Shown piece by piece: positions 1 to 15,100 of a stretch of DNA of 64,000 nucleotides. The stretch is from Marthasterias glacialis (lineage: Eukaryota > Echinodermata > Asteroidea > Forcipulatida > Asteriidae): the NCBI GenBank assembly GCA_911728455.2, contig OU452235.1:8734351-8798350 (forward strand). Direction: 5' to 3'. Position 1 is the first letter of the stretch. The number at the start of each line of letters is the position of its first letter. Under the pieces are notes generated by a model. It saw only the letters and a list, made by a program, of their open reading frames with translations. It did not search any database and was not told the origin of the DNA. Both the position numbers and the translations under genes were made by a program.

Positions 1-130
1 CAAATTTACTGTCTTCATTGAGGTTCGTCTTCAGCCTCATCAGGTGGCATTGCTCACGAACACATTTCAGACAAAGGTTGTTGGCCGTAAGACTAGGACC
101 ACCTCCATATTTGGACAGAAGGACTGCCGC
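1..130 (-). CDS. USP48: USP48 exon 15 (continues off window)
   Basis: Residues 550-592 and beyond. [20 protein letters not shown], then [20 protein letters not shown] matches human [20 protein letters not shown]. It reads open to base 1, so the donor is outside the window. Confidence 0.94.
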
Positions 131-3100
131 CTATTGATATGAAAGAAAATTAAATGTAGCTTAGAATTGAAACTCCCAAACCACTATTTGATGACATAAA
201 GAGTGACCTAGAAAAACTTATTTGGTTTGAAAATATGGGCAAAGTGTAACGCATCTAGAATATTCTAACAAGTTTACTTACAGCTTCTTGGGTTACTCGC
301 TTGACATCTTGAATCTTATCTGGATCCAGATTTCCATGACAACAGAGCAGGTCACTGTTATCAATCGGTTTGCAGAGGGTGGAGTTATCCGCATTAAGCC
401 ACTGCTTCAACCAATCAGAACGCAACCATTCATAGTTTTCTCCTGCAACAAGATAAATATGTGCAACTATCAAAAGATTCAACCAATCAGAATGCAACCA
501 TTCACAGGTTTCTCCTGCAACAAGATAAATATATGCAACTATCAAAAGATTCAACCAATCAGAATGCAACCATTCATAGGTTTCTCCTGCAACAAGATAA
601 ATATGCTAATATCAAAAGTTTAAACCAATCAGAACCCAACCATTCATAGGTTTCTCCAGCAACAAGATAAATATGTGCAATTATCAAAAGATTCAACCAA
701 TCAGAATGCAACCCTTCATAGGTTTCTCCTGCAACAAGATAAATATGCTAATATCTAAAGCTTTAACCAATCAGAACTCAACCATTCAAAGGTTGAAGTC
801 ACTATTTTTTACAGTTGCAACGACTTGACAACCATATACATTTACCTTTGACCTCATTTTATTCGACAATCGCTCACTAATTACAGGGCATTTGCCTTAC
901 ATGTATTTACGAAACGGTTCTCAAAAGTATCCTGATACAATTTTTAAGTGGTAAATAAGGTAACTTTTAGAAATATTAGGCCGCAAAGTAGCTTAAAGTT
1001 TCAACCAATCAGAACGCAGCTGTTCATAAGTTTATAACCCAACAAGATGAACAAGTACAAATAACACCAATCAAACACATCCATTCTTAAGTTCATCCTG
1101 CAACAAAATGAATATGTAATTAATGGTTTTATGGAATCAGAATACACAATCTATTAAGATCAAATTAAGATCAGTATGCAAATAAAATTGTTTCAGCTAT
1201 TTTGTTTAAGTAAACTGGTCTTAACCAGTTGCTGACGGGATTCTTTGTTTTTGGACCTGTCCCCCTGGTGGGATTTTTTTTGCGGAATTGCCGGAATCTT
1301 TTTTCTTTGAGGGTACTGCAGGCACAAAGAAACACTGACTTGACAATGCTAAGAGATCAAAGATTCTCTTTAATGGATCGTTTTGTTTCTCGACCGAGAA
1401 AATGTCAAATTCATGCACCATCATTTGCAAAACATCAGCCGTTACCTACGGCATAGGAGTGGTACTAAACTAAACACGGAACCATGGCTCGATTGCCAGC
1501 TCACTCTGACTCCATTGAGCCAAAATACAATGAATGAACAATGGTGGAAGGCTATTGATGCCTCATAATCCTCTCCTTGGAACAAAAGCACAAAGGTCTG
1601 CAATTGGGGATTACACAAAAACCGCCTCGCAATAGCCAAAAATGGCAATATATTCAAGACCTTTTTTGTCCTTGTGTGGGTGAAATGAAGCGTGTGTGGT
1701 CTGTGGACACTCCGCAGTGGAATAACCAGACGACCTTTACTTTGGTGGTCAGAAATTACACAATGCGACTTTACACGGCTTCCGTTTCCAGGCAGGGGAA
1801 TCATTTGCATGTAAACAGGTCTTCTGGCACCAGCTGGTTATTGTCTTCTGCTTATCACAGCTCTCTTTGTGAAGTTTACAGCACTTTGAATTCTTACAGA
1901 CCAAATGTTCTGGCTTACCAGGTTTTGGCGTCAGCATCAGATACAGTCTAGTCACCTCTTGGTGTCTAGCTTTGCCGTTAGCAATGCTCTTTTCTCGCAT
2001 GTTGGTCATGTCCATAGCCCACTCTTCAAACTGTTGTCTATCTTGCTTGATGAGAGCTTGTAGGTAAGGGGGTAACGTCTCCTCTGAGACTGCATCCAAC
2101 TGAGAAGTATCAGGTTGAGTTTCTACAAACAAACCAAAAAAATCTCTTACAATACACTAATAACAGACCTTTATTAGGCACTTTTAAACATTGTATCAAA
2201 GTGCCTCACATGTTTATTGGGCCTTATGCATTCCTGAAACCATCTGAACTTCTTTGGACAGGCCTGTGAGTGGTCCTTGAGAAAAAAAAATGATAGCTCT
2301 GCCTTGCTGACACTTGATAGATGTTCAAAAACCTAACAGCCTTTAATCAGAATGGAAACGGGCATACAGTGCATTTCAGGTGCAATGAAAATCGCCCCAC
2401 AAGGAAAAAAAAAAAAAAAAACGAACAAAGAACAAAACAAATGTTAAATTATTCTGCAACAGGATTTCTTTTCTTTGAGGTATCCAACATGTTATCATCT
2501 TATTAATATAAAACCTACATATTGTGTAGTTTTTATAGTAAACAAGCTCAAGTTTCCGAACAAGAACCATGCGTTGTCAACCATGCTGTCTGAGGAGTTC
2601 AGCACTTGAACCAGCAACAAGGCACGCTGTATATTGCTTTAGCACGCGCACCAGAGATGGCATTGCATGTACAGATACATAGCTTTAGTTTTCAAGCCAT
2701 TTACTAGCGCCCTCTTAGGTTATCGCATAACACATTATTAAGTTTTGCCGCTCAATGGTTCTTTCCCATATTGTAGCATGCAAAGTGGCAAGGTAATGAA
2801 GACTACCATCCCAATTATGCACTCGTAGATCGCGCTACGCAAAATAATAAAACGGGCAGACATATTGCGATCATCTTTTTTATTTTAAAGCGGAAATAAA
2901 ACTTTGCCACATTCAATGAAAAAGCGGATTTCCGTTTTAATTCAGAGATTTCACAAGCCTGTTTGGAGTATGCAGCACTGGCAGCTTTAAGTGCCTTGCT
3001 CAAAGACATAAGTGTCATGACCAGGATTTGAACCCACATTCTGATGACTCGGCGATCAGAAATTCAGTTTCATGCTGTAAAACGCTCGGCTTTGGCATGC

Positions 3101-6100
3101 TATTAATGATTAAGATTATGGTACCAGGATTTCTTTCTTCACTCAATAAAAACTGTCAAATCTGTCAAAATAGCACACACACAAAATATACATTTAAAAA
3201 TTATATCCAGAATCAGTTTATGGGTAGAATCCGACTCTCATATCTTGACAATGGATGGTGTGACACAAATACCATAACTTTTCTACTTTGGAATGAAAAG
3301 TAAACGTTAAAGCAAACTGCTCAGAAAATCCATGTTTTCCTAACGTCAGAACAGGCTGAAAGTTCATTCAAGATTTAGAAGAGAGAATGCAGCAAGGAGG
3401 AAGGTGAATGAAGTATCTACCAACCTAGTGTTTTTCTCTTGTACACAAGCATGTAAGCGTTCTTAGAGGCATGGTATCCCTTGATGTTCTTGGGTCGTTT
3501 CCCATGTTTAACACCACTATCTGTTAAAGAAATAGAATTGGTAATTATCGAAAAAATAAAGTTGATTACATTCAGTCTGAAAGCTGATTGATTATCAAGT
3601 TCACATCAAGAAATATAATTTAATGTTGTCAAATTCAAGGAAACCATTCTTATACTAGCTGTGTACAAAGCCAAGAATGCTTAATAGTAACACACAAGTA
3701 TATCTCCTTGCTAATTAGCCACTTTGCGTCAGAATTTCTAAAAATGTTTGCCATGACCAGGGACAGGACTCATTTCCGGAACTTGCGGGATAATTCATTT
3801 TCGAGAGTATCGTTTTCACAATGAAACACTGACAATTATGTAATGTAATTACAACAAGTGTTATCATAAAATGCACTGGGGTATTTTGTTCTCTTTCGAG
3901 AAAATATGAGATGCATTCACCATGAATTGCAAAACCCTTGGACATAAGCCACGGCTGAAAATCGGCTATGATATGCTTTTGTCTCGGAACACACAGACTT
4001 ACTTCCCATTATGCCGAATACAGTGATAAGCAATGGTGGCAGCCCATCAATCTCTTGTAATTGTCATTTGTACAACAACAGGACGAAGGCCTAGATAGGG
4101 AATTACACGATAACCCCCGGAAAGAAGGGAGATTTTGAGCATGAATTCCAGTACCCTGAAACTGGAGCTGTGCACAGTGAGTGCATGCATTTCGCACGCT
4201 ACAATGTCCGGGCAGGTTATGTCCGGGGGTGTTATGTCCAGGTTATGTTCGGGTGTGTTAACGTTCTGGTATTCCGAGTGTAAACAAAAGCGGGTTTACA
4301 TGTCATCCGATTTCTGGCACAAAAAATACTGGTGTGTATATGTGCCTTCCAGCTAAGCTGGTTAAGCATGGATTTTTCTGCCACTGTAGGTGCTGGTTTT
4401 TTTACAGTAAACAGATTCATGGTCAAATGCGCAAAATCACAAAAATCTAACCTCCCTCTTAATACGCAGAGATGCAACTTGGCTATTGAAAAAGAAATCA
4501 ATAAAATACATTAACTGTATCTGGAAAATGTGCTTTTATCAGAGAAAGTACGAACTGATGACTGGTAGAAAAGGCTTACCATGTGTACGCATCCAACCAG
4601 ACAGGGTTGTCGGTTTTTAAACAACAGCGTTTTCCAAATTACAGATTAAAACAAACACAGCATGTTTTAAGATACAAACCGAGGATAAAAAAAGATTTTG
4701 GGGGTCAGGAAAAAAATCTGAATTTGGGGGTAAAAAGATAAAAAGTCAATTTAAAGCGGAAAAGTTGCAGCTCTGATTTAAACAATAAATCTGACTGGTA
4801 TAAAAAGAACCACTTACCTTGAAGATCATCTTCTGAGCCAAGTTTCAGATTCCTCCCCTCAATTCGTTCCACCTCCTCATCATTAAACTTATGCCACACC
4901 CCTTCCTCCCTTATATGGGCAACATAATGACCCGAGTAGGCTGTGGGACCACGGTGTATTAAGACAGCTGTGAGCTCGTAGATAGTATCTTGATCTGACG
5001 GAGGTTAAGAAACACAACGTGGATGACGAAGTTTGGGAAATGTATACTGTATTCAACCAATGTATGCTCTACTACTGGGAGTAAAGCCCCAGCTCAGCAT
5101 TGGTAAACTGACTGGTAAATGCTTCCATTCTTTGCACAATTCAAGATATATGTAATAAAACCAACCAGCTCATTTTGTTGTTTCATTGCGAGAAAACGGT
5201 AAAAATGCATTCAGCATTTTTGCACGCATTCCTTTAGGAAGGATTTTCGTCTCAGTGAGACGAAAACTAATTTTGGATCTTATTTCATTTAGTGTTTAAA
5301 AACGATAACACTTGAGGCAGAAATATTTCAAAGAAAGTTTTGTACCATCATTATCTTTATACCATGTAAGGTATACGTAAATCTGTGAACATTTTTGTTT
5401 TTCTTCAAACCAATGTTGAGCTGGGGCTTTGAACAGCATCAACCCGCCTACTATCTGACCGTTCAATATTATCATCCACTGTGGTTCTGAATGATAGATT
5501 AACTAAAAAATACTGCAATACGATATCATGTGGTAAATGCCTCTACACAGTACACCATAAAACCTCCTACTGTCTGACCCTTCAATATTATCCACCGCGG
5601 TTTGATTGATAGATAAACCATGCCAGCCTTCAATACGATATCATGTGGTGAATGCATCTACACATTCAATCCTCCTACTGTCGGACCATTTAATATCATC
5701 CACTGTGGGTTGAATGATAGATGTACTTTGCCAGCCTGCAATGTGATATCATGTGGTGAATGCATCACCTATCTACAGTTTTGTGCACAGTTGCGCCACC
5801 ACACACGACAACCCGTGCTGTTAACATGGTTAAATGGTTTCAAATGGTTGGTAAACTCATTGTAAAATAGTACCAAAAATTAGGAGTGTTTGGAAGCCAA
5901 TTTCCCGGTTATTCGCATTACATTGACAACGTGTTATCAAAATTCTGGACTCAAAAATTACTTTCACGGCTTAATATGTTGGTAGGTCATTATCAGTGAC
6001 ACATTTTGCTATGATTAGAAAGACTTCAAAAAGGTTCCGTTACCATCCTTTGGAAGATGGGGCGTCATAACAAGAACCTCTGGAAACTGGATGAAGGAAT

Positions 6101-9100
6101 TTAACTTCTTTTTGGTTCCTGTCTGCCTGAAAATAAACGAAGACAATCCATTAACCAGGCCTGTGAGTGGACCACTGAAAAAAAAAACAATCAGGAAAAC
6201 GGGAGCAGAGGTCCACCATGCTGAAATTCTTGACAGATGTTCTAAAAACTAACGGCATTCAATCGGAATAGAAACGGACAAATGTTATACATAAAAAAGG
6301 GTGATGAAAATAAATGGGTCAAGAAAGAAACAAACTTTACATTCATACTGTCAAATAATCCTTTTGTTCGTCCAGGGTATACTATATGATATCATTTTTA
6401 TTAAAATAAAACCGACTCATTGTGTAGTTTTTAGTAAACAAACTCAAGCTTCCGAGGAACTGTGTTGCCAAAACATTTAATTACAGAGCACCATGTAATG
6501 GTTTACAAAGTGCTGTTGCCAACCATACTAGAAAACATCTGGGCTAACCCTATTCTTTTATTGATAAGTGCACTGGGTTCTATGACGTGTATCACACAAA
6601 ACATGAAACCTACGGCTTTACCTCCCATCTGAAGGAGAAAGCAACAATGGTTAAGTGTGTTGGTTAAGGACATAAGTGTCAAGACCTTGACTCGAATCCA
6701 TACTCTGCTGAACAGAAACAGTCCAGAAACAGCTCAAGTCCAGTGCACTGGACCACTCGGCCATGACATGCCACCATTTTGTTTTGTTTTTTAATTTTTT
6801 TTATTATATCTTGGTAATGAAACCAAGAGGCCCTCAAAAGTGACTTGCACTGTGACCTGTAGGCCGCAAAATACCTGTGTAAAGAAGATGTTGAAGAACT
6901 GTCAGTTTTAGATGTGGGAGGATAACCCCAAATAGGGAAAACCCACATAGGGACTGAAAACCCAATCCACATGCAAGGCTCCAGTTTGGGATTCGAACCG
7001 GGGTCCACAGAGGTGAAAGGCAGGGAAAGAAATCACTATGCCACCCTGAATTAATACTATGATTATTGTTATTATAATAATACCTGTCAAATATGAATCG
7101 CAGTAACTGGATATTCAGGACTGGGGGTAGGGAGAGGAGCTGTATGCGTCTGGTTGCATTCTGCTTAGACTTACAACAATCGCAGAAATACTGATTGCTT
7201 CCTTCAAGATGCTCATCCTAAAAGCAAATCAAATAAGAGTGTCATTAAGGAAATGGATGGTCAAAGGAGCAGCTTTGTGCGTCTGTCATAGATCAATTCG
7301 TCCGCACAGTGCTGTAAAGTCGTTAACTGCAATTTCATATCAGTAAGGATCAAAAGTGCTTTAAATGACAAATGCATATAACTTCAAAAAAATAAATCAA
7401 AATGCACAAACGAATGGGTTTTTTTTAGAAACTGATTGTTTCTATTTGCCAAACTATTACTTTGCAGACCACTCTTGATCAATAAACTCCATTTAGCAGC
7501 AGCTCCAAAATATGCAAATGCAATTTCATGAAATCCATGCAAACTGCACTAACGACCTTAAAGTCGTGAGCGGACGAATTATTGCTTGCTGCTGTATGCA
7601 AAAAAAACCAGAAACAGACATAACCTTTGGTTTGTCTTACAAGATATTCGCAAGTGCATACTGGCATAGTTTGCTTGTCACAGTGAACCACACAGAGGTT
7701 GCCAATAAAATTGAGAACCAGTTGAGTTAAACGAGTTACCACATAGGAAGCAATCTCTTGAAAAGGGAAAGTTTATCGTTGGTCTTTGGAAGAGTTCCCA
7801 ACCTCTCGTCTTCAATAAACACACCATGCAACAAATCTATGAAGTTTTCTTCAAAATCAAGTGGTCCATTTTAGTCAAAACAACAAACAATACAGCTTAT
7901 GTTTATGAATACTCATTTTAGGCTTATTTTGATTGCGCCAATGGAAATAAGCCAGGATAATTCATGAAGGTCTTCAATTACTGCTTGATTTTGACAGTAA
8001 TCAGAAGGAACTATTTATCGAAAGGATTGGCTCTGGTATGAACTTTACAATCTGTAAAGCTTTCAGACTGAAACTAATCTTTTCATTTCTTTTATAATTA
8101 CCAGCCCTGTTCGTTTGTTTTAAAGTATTTTAATACCTAATAATATTGAGTTCTAATAAAAAGCACATATCCTAGTAGCTAGATCAAGTCACTTTACAGC
8201 ATTATCCCTGTTCATCAGGCATACTTTAACCAATCCACAAACTGTTCTCAACTCACTGGGGAGCATACAACCTCAAGCTGCTTACATTAGCATTAAGGGG
8301 TTAAGCCAACATAATACCTTCTCAGCCCCACAGGTCCTATTTATACACCTGGGTTAAGAGAAGCAAGTTATGGTCAAGTGTCCTGCTCAAGGACACAAGT
8401 GTCATGACAGGGATTCGAACCAACACTCCAATGACTAAGCCATTAGAAGTCTGAAGTCCGATGTGCTAGACTGCTCAGCTGCGGCATGACATCAATGCAT
8501 GGACAGAAAATAAGTTTACATCTCCTTGAATGAAAGAAATAAATTAAGACCAAAATATCCAACCTGAAGGAACTCTCCAAGACTCTCTCTCAGCTCCCGA
8601 TGGCCTTTAATGTTAAGATCTAACTCGTAGAATTTGGACGGTCTCTCTGAGCTGTGGCCACAGTTATTACACCTGATATGGAAACATGAAAATCAAACTC
8701 AATCAGGATATAATATTTAATGTCGATGTTAAAACATCAAACAAATTTCCATCTACTGGCCACACGTAGTACCATTATGGAATCTAAATCAAACATGGTG
8801 GACACAATTTTGATGTAATAATTGCATCAGGAATAAAGAAGATTCTTTTAGTTTTATCATTACACCAGTGTGTGATAAGCACTGCATAGACCCCTTGCAC
8901 TGACATCACATGCTGCTACCGTCTGCCCATGCTGTGCCATTTTTGGAGTCAAAATGCACGCAAAGATATGGTGTGCGTATAACCGCACACGCGTCACCTT
9001 AAATGTACACTACAACACAGGGGGCAACCCTTACCCTCAACACAGGGGGCAATCCGACTCCCAAAATGGTGCAAGATTTATCACTCTGCACTAATGCTAA

Positions 9101-12100
9101 CAATAGGTCACGCAAGTATTCGGATCTCAGACAACGTGTTAAATTTCAATAACGGACACGTACATTGATTGAATATACAATACGCGCTGTATACTGTACT
9201 ACTGTGGTCTGACGCGCCGATGCGGTAATTGCGTGAAAGGTGGAATGTTTGTCTTACATCCGGGTATTTTTACGCAAAAGTGACATCATTACTGCGGAGT
9301 GCTGTTGGTGAACTTGGTCAACATCCCATAAGCACAGGCGTCATCTTAAATATATACCGCAGTGCATCTTGGGAAACCGAGTACAGCTACAAAAGAAATC
9401 AAGATGGATGCCATGCTGTAGTTAACGTGTTCTGTGCCGCACTGCTTCAAAATCAGCGTGCAATGAGGGTTGCCGATGATGTTTGGACTCGGATTTCACC
9501 CAGACCATTTCTGGTCATTCACACTGGGACATGCACAAAGGCTATACTGAGTGCTATCTGATTCCTGTGAGAAAAAAATCCACAGGCTACTCGGATGGCG
9601 TTTGATCCCATGAAATCCCTCCCCCCTCCCCAGGTACATGATAATTGTACACTTTTATCATTACAATCGTAGCCAATAGTTACCTCGTCACATACGCATA
9701 CTGGCCACAGAATTGCTGCTGGATGATGTTGCGTACTTCGGGATGTGTTTGTTGTGAAAGTGTCTCCTCCAGTAATGACATGAACAGTTTGCTGAACTCT
9801 TGTGCATCCTAGGTTAGTTTAACAATGCAAAAAAAAAACGATAAAGAATTTCTTCCTCGACAAGAAAACTGCCTATTACAAGTTATTAATGGTATAATAT
9901 GTCATTTAGTTTTTAACAGAGTAAATTCAGTACATACAATCCAACCAACCTGTTAGAATTGCATCAATTTTGACAGATGATCATTTTTTTTTTTTAGAAA
10001 ACCACAAAATTCTGTCACCGGAACTGAGACCATTGTGCTGGACCCCTCGGCTAAGACACTCCATAGACACCACCGATATGAACTTTATAATCAGTAAGCT
10101 TTCAGAATGATGCTTATCAAATTATTATATACCACACAAATAGATCCTTGTAATTTGATTAGTGGAACGCACATCTTTATTTTGCCAAGTAAACTGCCAC
10201 GACCCTCCAAAATTTAATATTGGAGTCCAATATGGAAAATAATTGGACACTTCTCAGTGTCTTTCCAAAGTAATCGTTCCCAGCCCAGGTGTCCTGTCAT
10301 AGTGGAAACAGTCGGTGTCTACATGGAGTTGTTCAGAAGTATTTTGGGGGGTTTTCAGAGTGTGAGCTCGTTGAGTTTCCGTGTCTATTTTGTGTTTATT
10401 GTAAACAAATTTCAAATGAAAAGAGTTATAACAAATATTGACAGTATTTTGTTCAGGCATTGTCACAGAATACAATCGCTCGGTGAAATCCGACTTTTCC
10501 ATTATAGTCCAGATTTGACCTCGTGATTATACATGTATTTTGCGACAATGCACTCCATTGCATCCAATATTTGTATATTTTTATAATAACTAGTCGTGTA
10601 CCATACTGTCATTTAAACCATTACCCCCAAGTGTCTTTGGCTAGAGACCCTCCAGTATCCTCCGACTCTAACACCAAAATGTTTAAATGACTCAGATATA
10701 AGATTGGTATGCCTGGTCCACTGACATGACTGGTAAGCAAGTCTTATTTGGGTCGCCAGTCCTCAATCTTCCACAATCAGACAGCTTCGTGAAGATTTTC
10801 AAGGAATGGGAGGGTAAGGGTTTCAAAGTGAATATTGCATAATCCCAAACTCTACATACCTGTTGTAATGCAGCATCCAACCCAAGACAATTAACAAGTC
10901 CAGAAGGGTCAATATATCTGCCATAAAACAGACGTTAAAAGTAAAACACAAAATAATTTGGAATCTTACGGTGAATGTAAATGACCTTGAGGCTACTGCT
11001 ACTCTCCCCTATATGAAATGGTACGGTCCTAGGAATAACCCACTTGTGAAATCATTAGGTCACAGGCCATAGAAATAAACCAGAGAAAGGGGACTTCCTA
11101 TACTGCCTTGCGTAACTACCGTGTCGTTCCTTATTGCGTCTCAAATAGTGTACCCTCGGAAAACCTAACACTGGCCGAATTCCAATGGATGGTAGACAGC
11201 GCATCACAAGTATTGGGCCTGGCATTGCAATGTTCCAGTAGAAATTAACATTATCCGCATGAATTGAACAAACAGGAAGTGCCTCATCTATACGATAATG
11301 ATAATACATGGATTATTTAAAAGCGCATTTCAAAACCGAAGAAATGTTTAAAGCGCTGTACAAAGTCGCAACCATAGCAGTCGACACAAAAAATGCTGTT
11401 ACGAAACAAGTTTGCTTTTACAAGAACAAACACAGGCTTGTCTTTGAATGTCTTACCGTCTGTTTGTGAATTGAAGCAAAGCAAAGAGTAACTGTAAATG
11501 GCTGCAGATGCACGTTGGTGTCAGAGTCTCAACACATGATGTATTACTCGCTGTAATATTGAAAGAAAACGTTCAGTTATTACAAAGTCGCAGTATTTTA
11601 GACCGCGTAAAGGCATTATGTGAACCAAATTTACGTGATTCAAAACAAGAAAAACGGCTGGGTTTTGTCATTGTTTACTATTATTATTATTTATTTGGTC
11701 ATTGATACAAGAAAACAACATACAGGTACACGTAGTCAAAATTAGATAAAACTGTTATTGTGATGCAAGAAAATTCGCTGTTGAAAGCGCTCTTATATGG
11801 TCAAAAGTACGGTCAATTGGCCAATTTGTTTATGGTACACACCACGAGCGAGCGTGACGGACCATGAAAATAGTAGTCCAAGAAAAGAGTCTGGGACAAG
11901 TTTTATCACCCACTGTGATTAACCCTATTTGCAATTGCATTATTGGAGAAACCATAGGAGAAGTTGAGAGCACCTGCCTTTCTGCTGAGATCATTTGTTT
12001 ACAAACCCCAGAGACTTAGATTGCTATCTACTGGAAAACAAGCAGGGGGTCCCCACAGGCCTGATTTGCGGTTTCAAGGTCGGCTGTAGCTACACTACAC

Positions 12101-15100
12101 ACCAATGACCTCCAAAACCTTCCAGCTTGCTCCAAACCGGCAAGTTTGTTTATACTTCAATTAATCAGCCAGTCAAACTGCAGAGTGCTCAGCGGGGTGC
12201 ATCAACAAAGGGCCTGTCTACATGTATGTTCCCTGAGAACTGTGTCCCATTCAACAAGGAAAACAATGTCTACCATAGAAAAAGAATCTGATGGAGATCC
12301 AATAATTCCATATCGGAGGAATGTTTGCCGATTATCTGTCCTGGAATCATTTCAACAAGACCCCTGAAATTGTTAAAAAGGCATCCATACTGCAGAGTAC
12401 ACTTCAGTCAGATAGTAATAACAATAATAATAATAATACAAGACATTTATCTAGCGCATAATGCAGGAGCCTCTATGTGCAAAAACCACAGACTATAAAA
12501 CATATAAAACATAAGTAAAGTTACAAAAATGTAGATTAAAACAAGTGAGTTTTTAAAAGTCCTTTGAAAATCTGAACACAGTCAGCTTGACGAATATGAA
12601 GAGGTAAGTCATTCCACAATGAAGGTGCAATGAAGATGAAGGCTCTTTGACCATAGAAATTTTGTAGAAACTGTTATTTGCACCAGTAAGGATTGGCCAG
12701 CAACGTCTCCAAACTCACCTAATTGAGTGTGTCTACTTGACGATCCATAAAACGACAATGGTTGCCACTTGTACAGTGCTCTGCGGAAACTTCTATTATG
12801 AAACCACACCTGCAGGTAAAAAACACCAAAGATCTCTTGAGATATATTTGAATAACTAATCCGCCAATATACTAGAACTTCTTACTAATCCTTCACATAT
12901 TTTTTTAGATTGCTGATCAAATACACACAAAATGGTCAACATTCTACAAGCACATGAAATGCTTCAGAATTGCAAATAGATAGTTCCTGATAGACGCCAT
13001 CTTTACGGGCAACTTGGGTTTTGGCTTAAGGCAGCGCCAAGCCTTCTAATTTCTGTACGCGGCTGATTGGTTCACCGATGAATCAAGGAAGGAATTTGAT
13101 AAAAAACCTGCGTGGCGCACACAGTTTTTACACATAACGTATCATTGTGCGATTAAAAATTGCTATCATTGCCCATAAAGATGGCTGACTTTACACTGTG
13201 TGACGTCTGAAAAATGCATCAAACTATAATTAACTTTTACTAATTTTAGTCTGCATTTGATTTTATCCAGGGTTTTCGCCTGACAGATGCTTTTAAAAGC
13301 ACAAAAAGTAACTAAGTAACACACGATTTTGCTTACTAGAATAAGGTTACCAGCCAAAATACAATGAATGTCACATTAACCATCTGTGACTGGTTTCCTG
13401 CTTATTTTTGCATAGCAGACAAGTGTTAAGCACTACCATCTGCTTCATCATCTCTATAATATTGAGACCAATTAGCTTGTCTTTCACTAGTGCACCAGCT
13501 TTTTCACATTAATTAGGTCATTTTTCAACTAGCCAGCAGGACCACTTGATGAGAATTTGTGGACTGGTCGTCAGGTGTTTTAACTAGCACCAGCGGACCA
13601 CATGATGTCTTTTTCAGCCAAACTTTGTCAAACTAAAAAACAGTGGAGGTTTATGAACATCCGGAACAACTTCGGAACATCCTCTTTTAGTTGCGATCAG
13701 TTGACCTGTTGACATATAACTACGCCTCCAGACTATCGAATGTGTGGTATGCACAGGCATACACCTACATGCTGAGCTTCGTTTCCCCCGCACAAACAGG
13801 GAAGTAGAATTCATGCTCGAAATCTACTTTTTTCCTGGGGCTATTGTGTAGTACCAAATTCCAGGCCTTTGTCCTTTTGTTGTACAAATGAGGATTTCAA
13901 GAGATCGATAGGCTGCCACCATTGTTTATCATTGTATTTGGTATATGAGAGGCAAGTCTGCAATCCCAGTATACCATAGCCGGTCGTGGCTTACGGTGAG
14001 ATTTGGGCCTATCCACGGTAAGACATTCCATGATTTCTCCAAAGAGAACAAAAATTCTGGTGCTTTTTATGAGAAGGTTTGTCATCTTTACTTTGATGTA
14101 GTCAGGGTTTGATTGTGACAACGATAATGTCAAGAACAAAAATTACTTCGGAAGGTCCAAAAAGTTTTGTATTACCGACGTGAAGTGATTAAGGGAGAAC
14201 TATCAGGATTCTATCATTCCTCAAAAAAACCTTCAGTGGTTTACAACAAGTTATCTTGGGGACGGAACAGAATATCCTTTTATTAATGTGACACTCCATG
14301 CCAAACCCAGGCACTTGTCAAAACTCAAAACCGAATTTACTTCCTCATCAAATAGATGAGAACAAGAGCTTTCAAATAACACCTAATTTTACAGACAGAA
14401 AATGTCAATATTTCTCAACATATTATAGAATCTTTGAGACATCACATTAAATAGACCTTTATCATGGTGCGGCCATCTTGATTTTCCCCCATTCAAACCA
14501 ATGTAACCAAACCGAGGCTTGAAATGCAAATAGTCTGGTTCCTTTTTGTACGATGAATATTAGCATATATTACTGTTATTGGACACAAGGAACATGACCA
14601 AGATGGTTGCAGTATGATAAAGGTCTATTGACATCAAGATTGATGTTTCAGTCGTCTGCACATTCAATGCCATTTCACTTTTTTCCGAGAAGTGCCTGTA
14701 TTTTGGCTTGGAGCTTCACAAATGTCTACCACTTACTTGTAGGAATGTATTGACATAACACGTTGCACCAAGGTTCTTCAATCCAACGAAGGAGTCCTAC
14801 CAAAGAGAGAGGAATTTGGGTTTTCAGGTAAGATCAAGTTGAAGAGCAAAGCAGAAGAACCCTTGCAAAAGGCCATGATCGCTGCGGTCAAACAATGGAA
14901 ACATGCAGTACGCACCATGCACAACACTCAGCCAATAATAGGTCTTCCTTTGACCTCAGTGAGGGCGCTGTTTGAGCTTGTAATTTGCAAGGAGTGTATT
15001 GGTTTAAAGGTTTGGTGAAGTATTAAGTATTGATGCTTTTTATTTTACACCTTATAGTTATCATACAGTTAATCAGTTGGAAAAAATCATTTTGTGCCTT

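Noticed and set aside
8401-8490. tRNA gene on the minus strand
   Set aside because: A- and B-box-like words are present, but no cloverleaf or anticodon arm can be drawn; recurring copies with the same tail indicate a SINE.
9229-9561. 110-codon frame in USP48 intron 7
   Set aside because: No splice context linking it to USP48 and no recognisable protein character.
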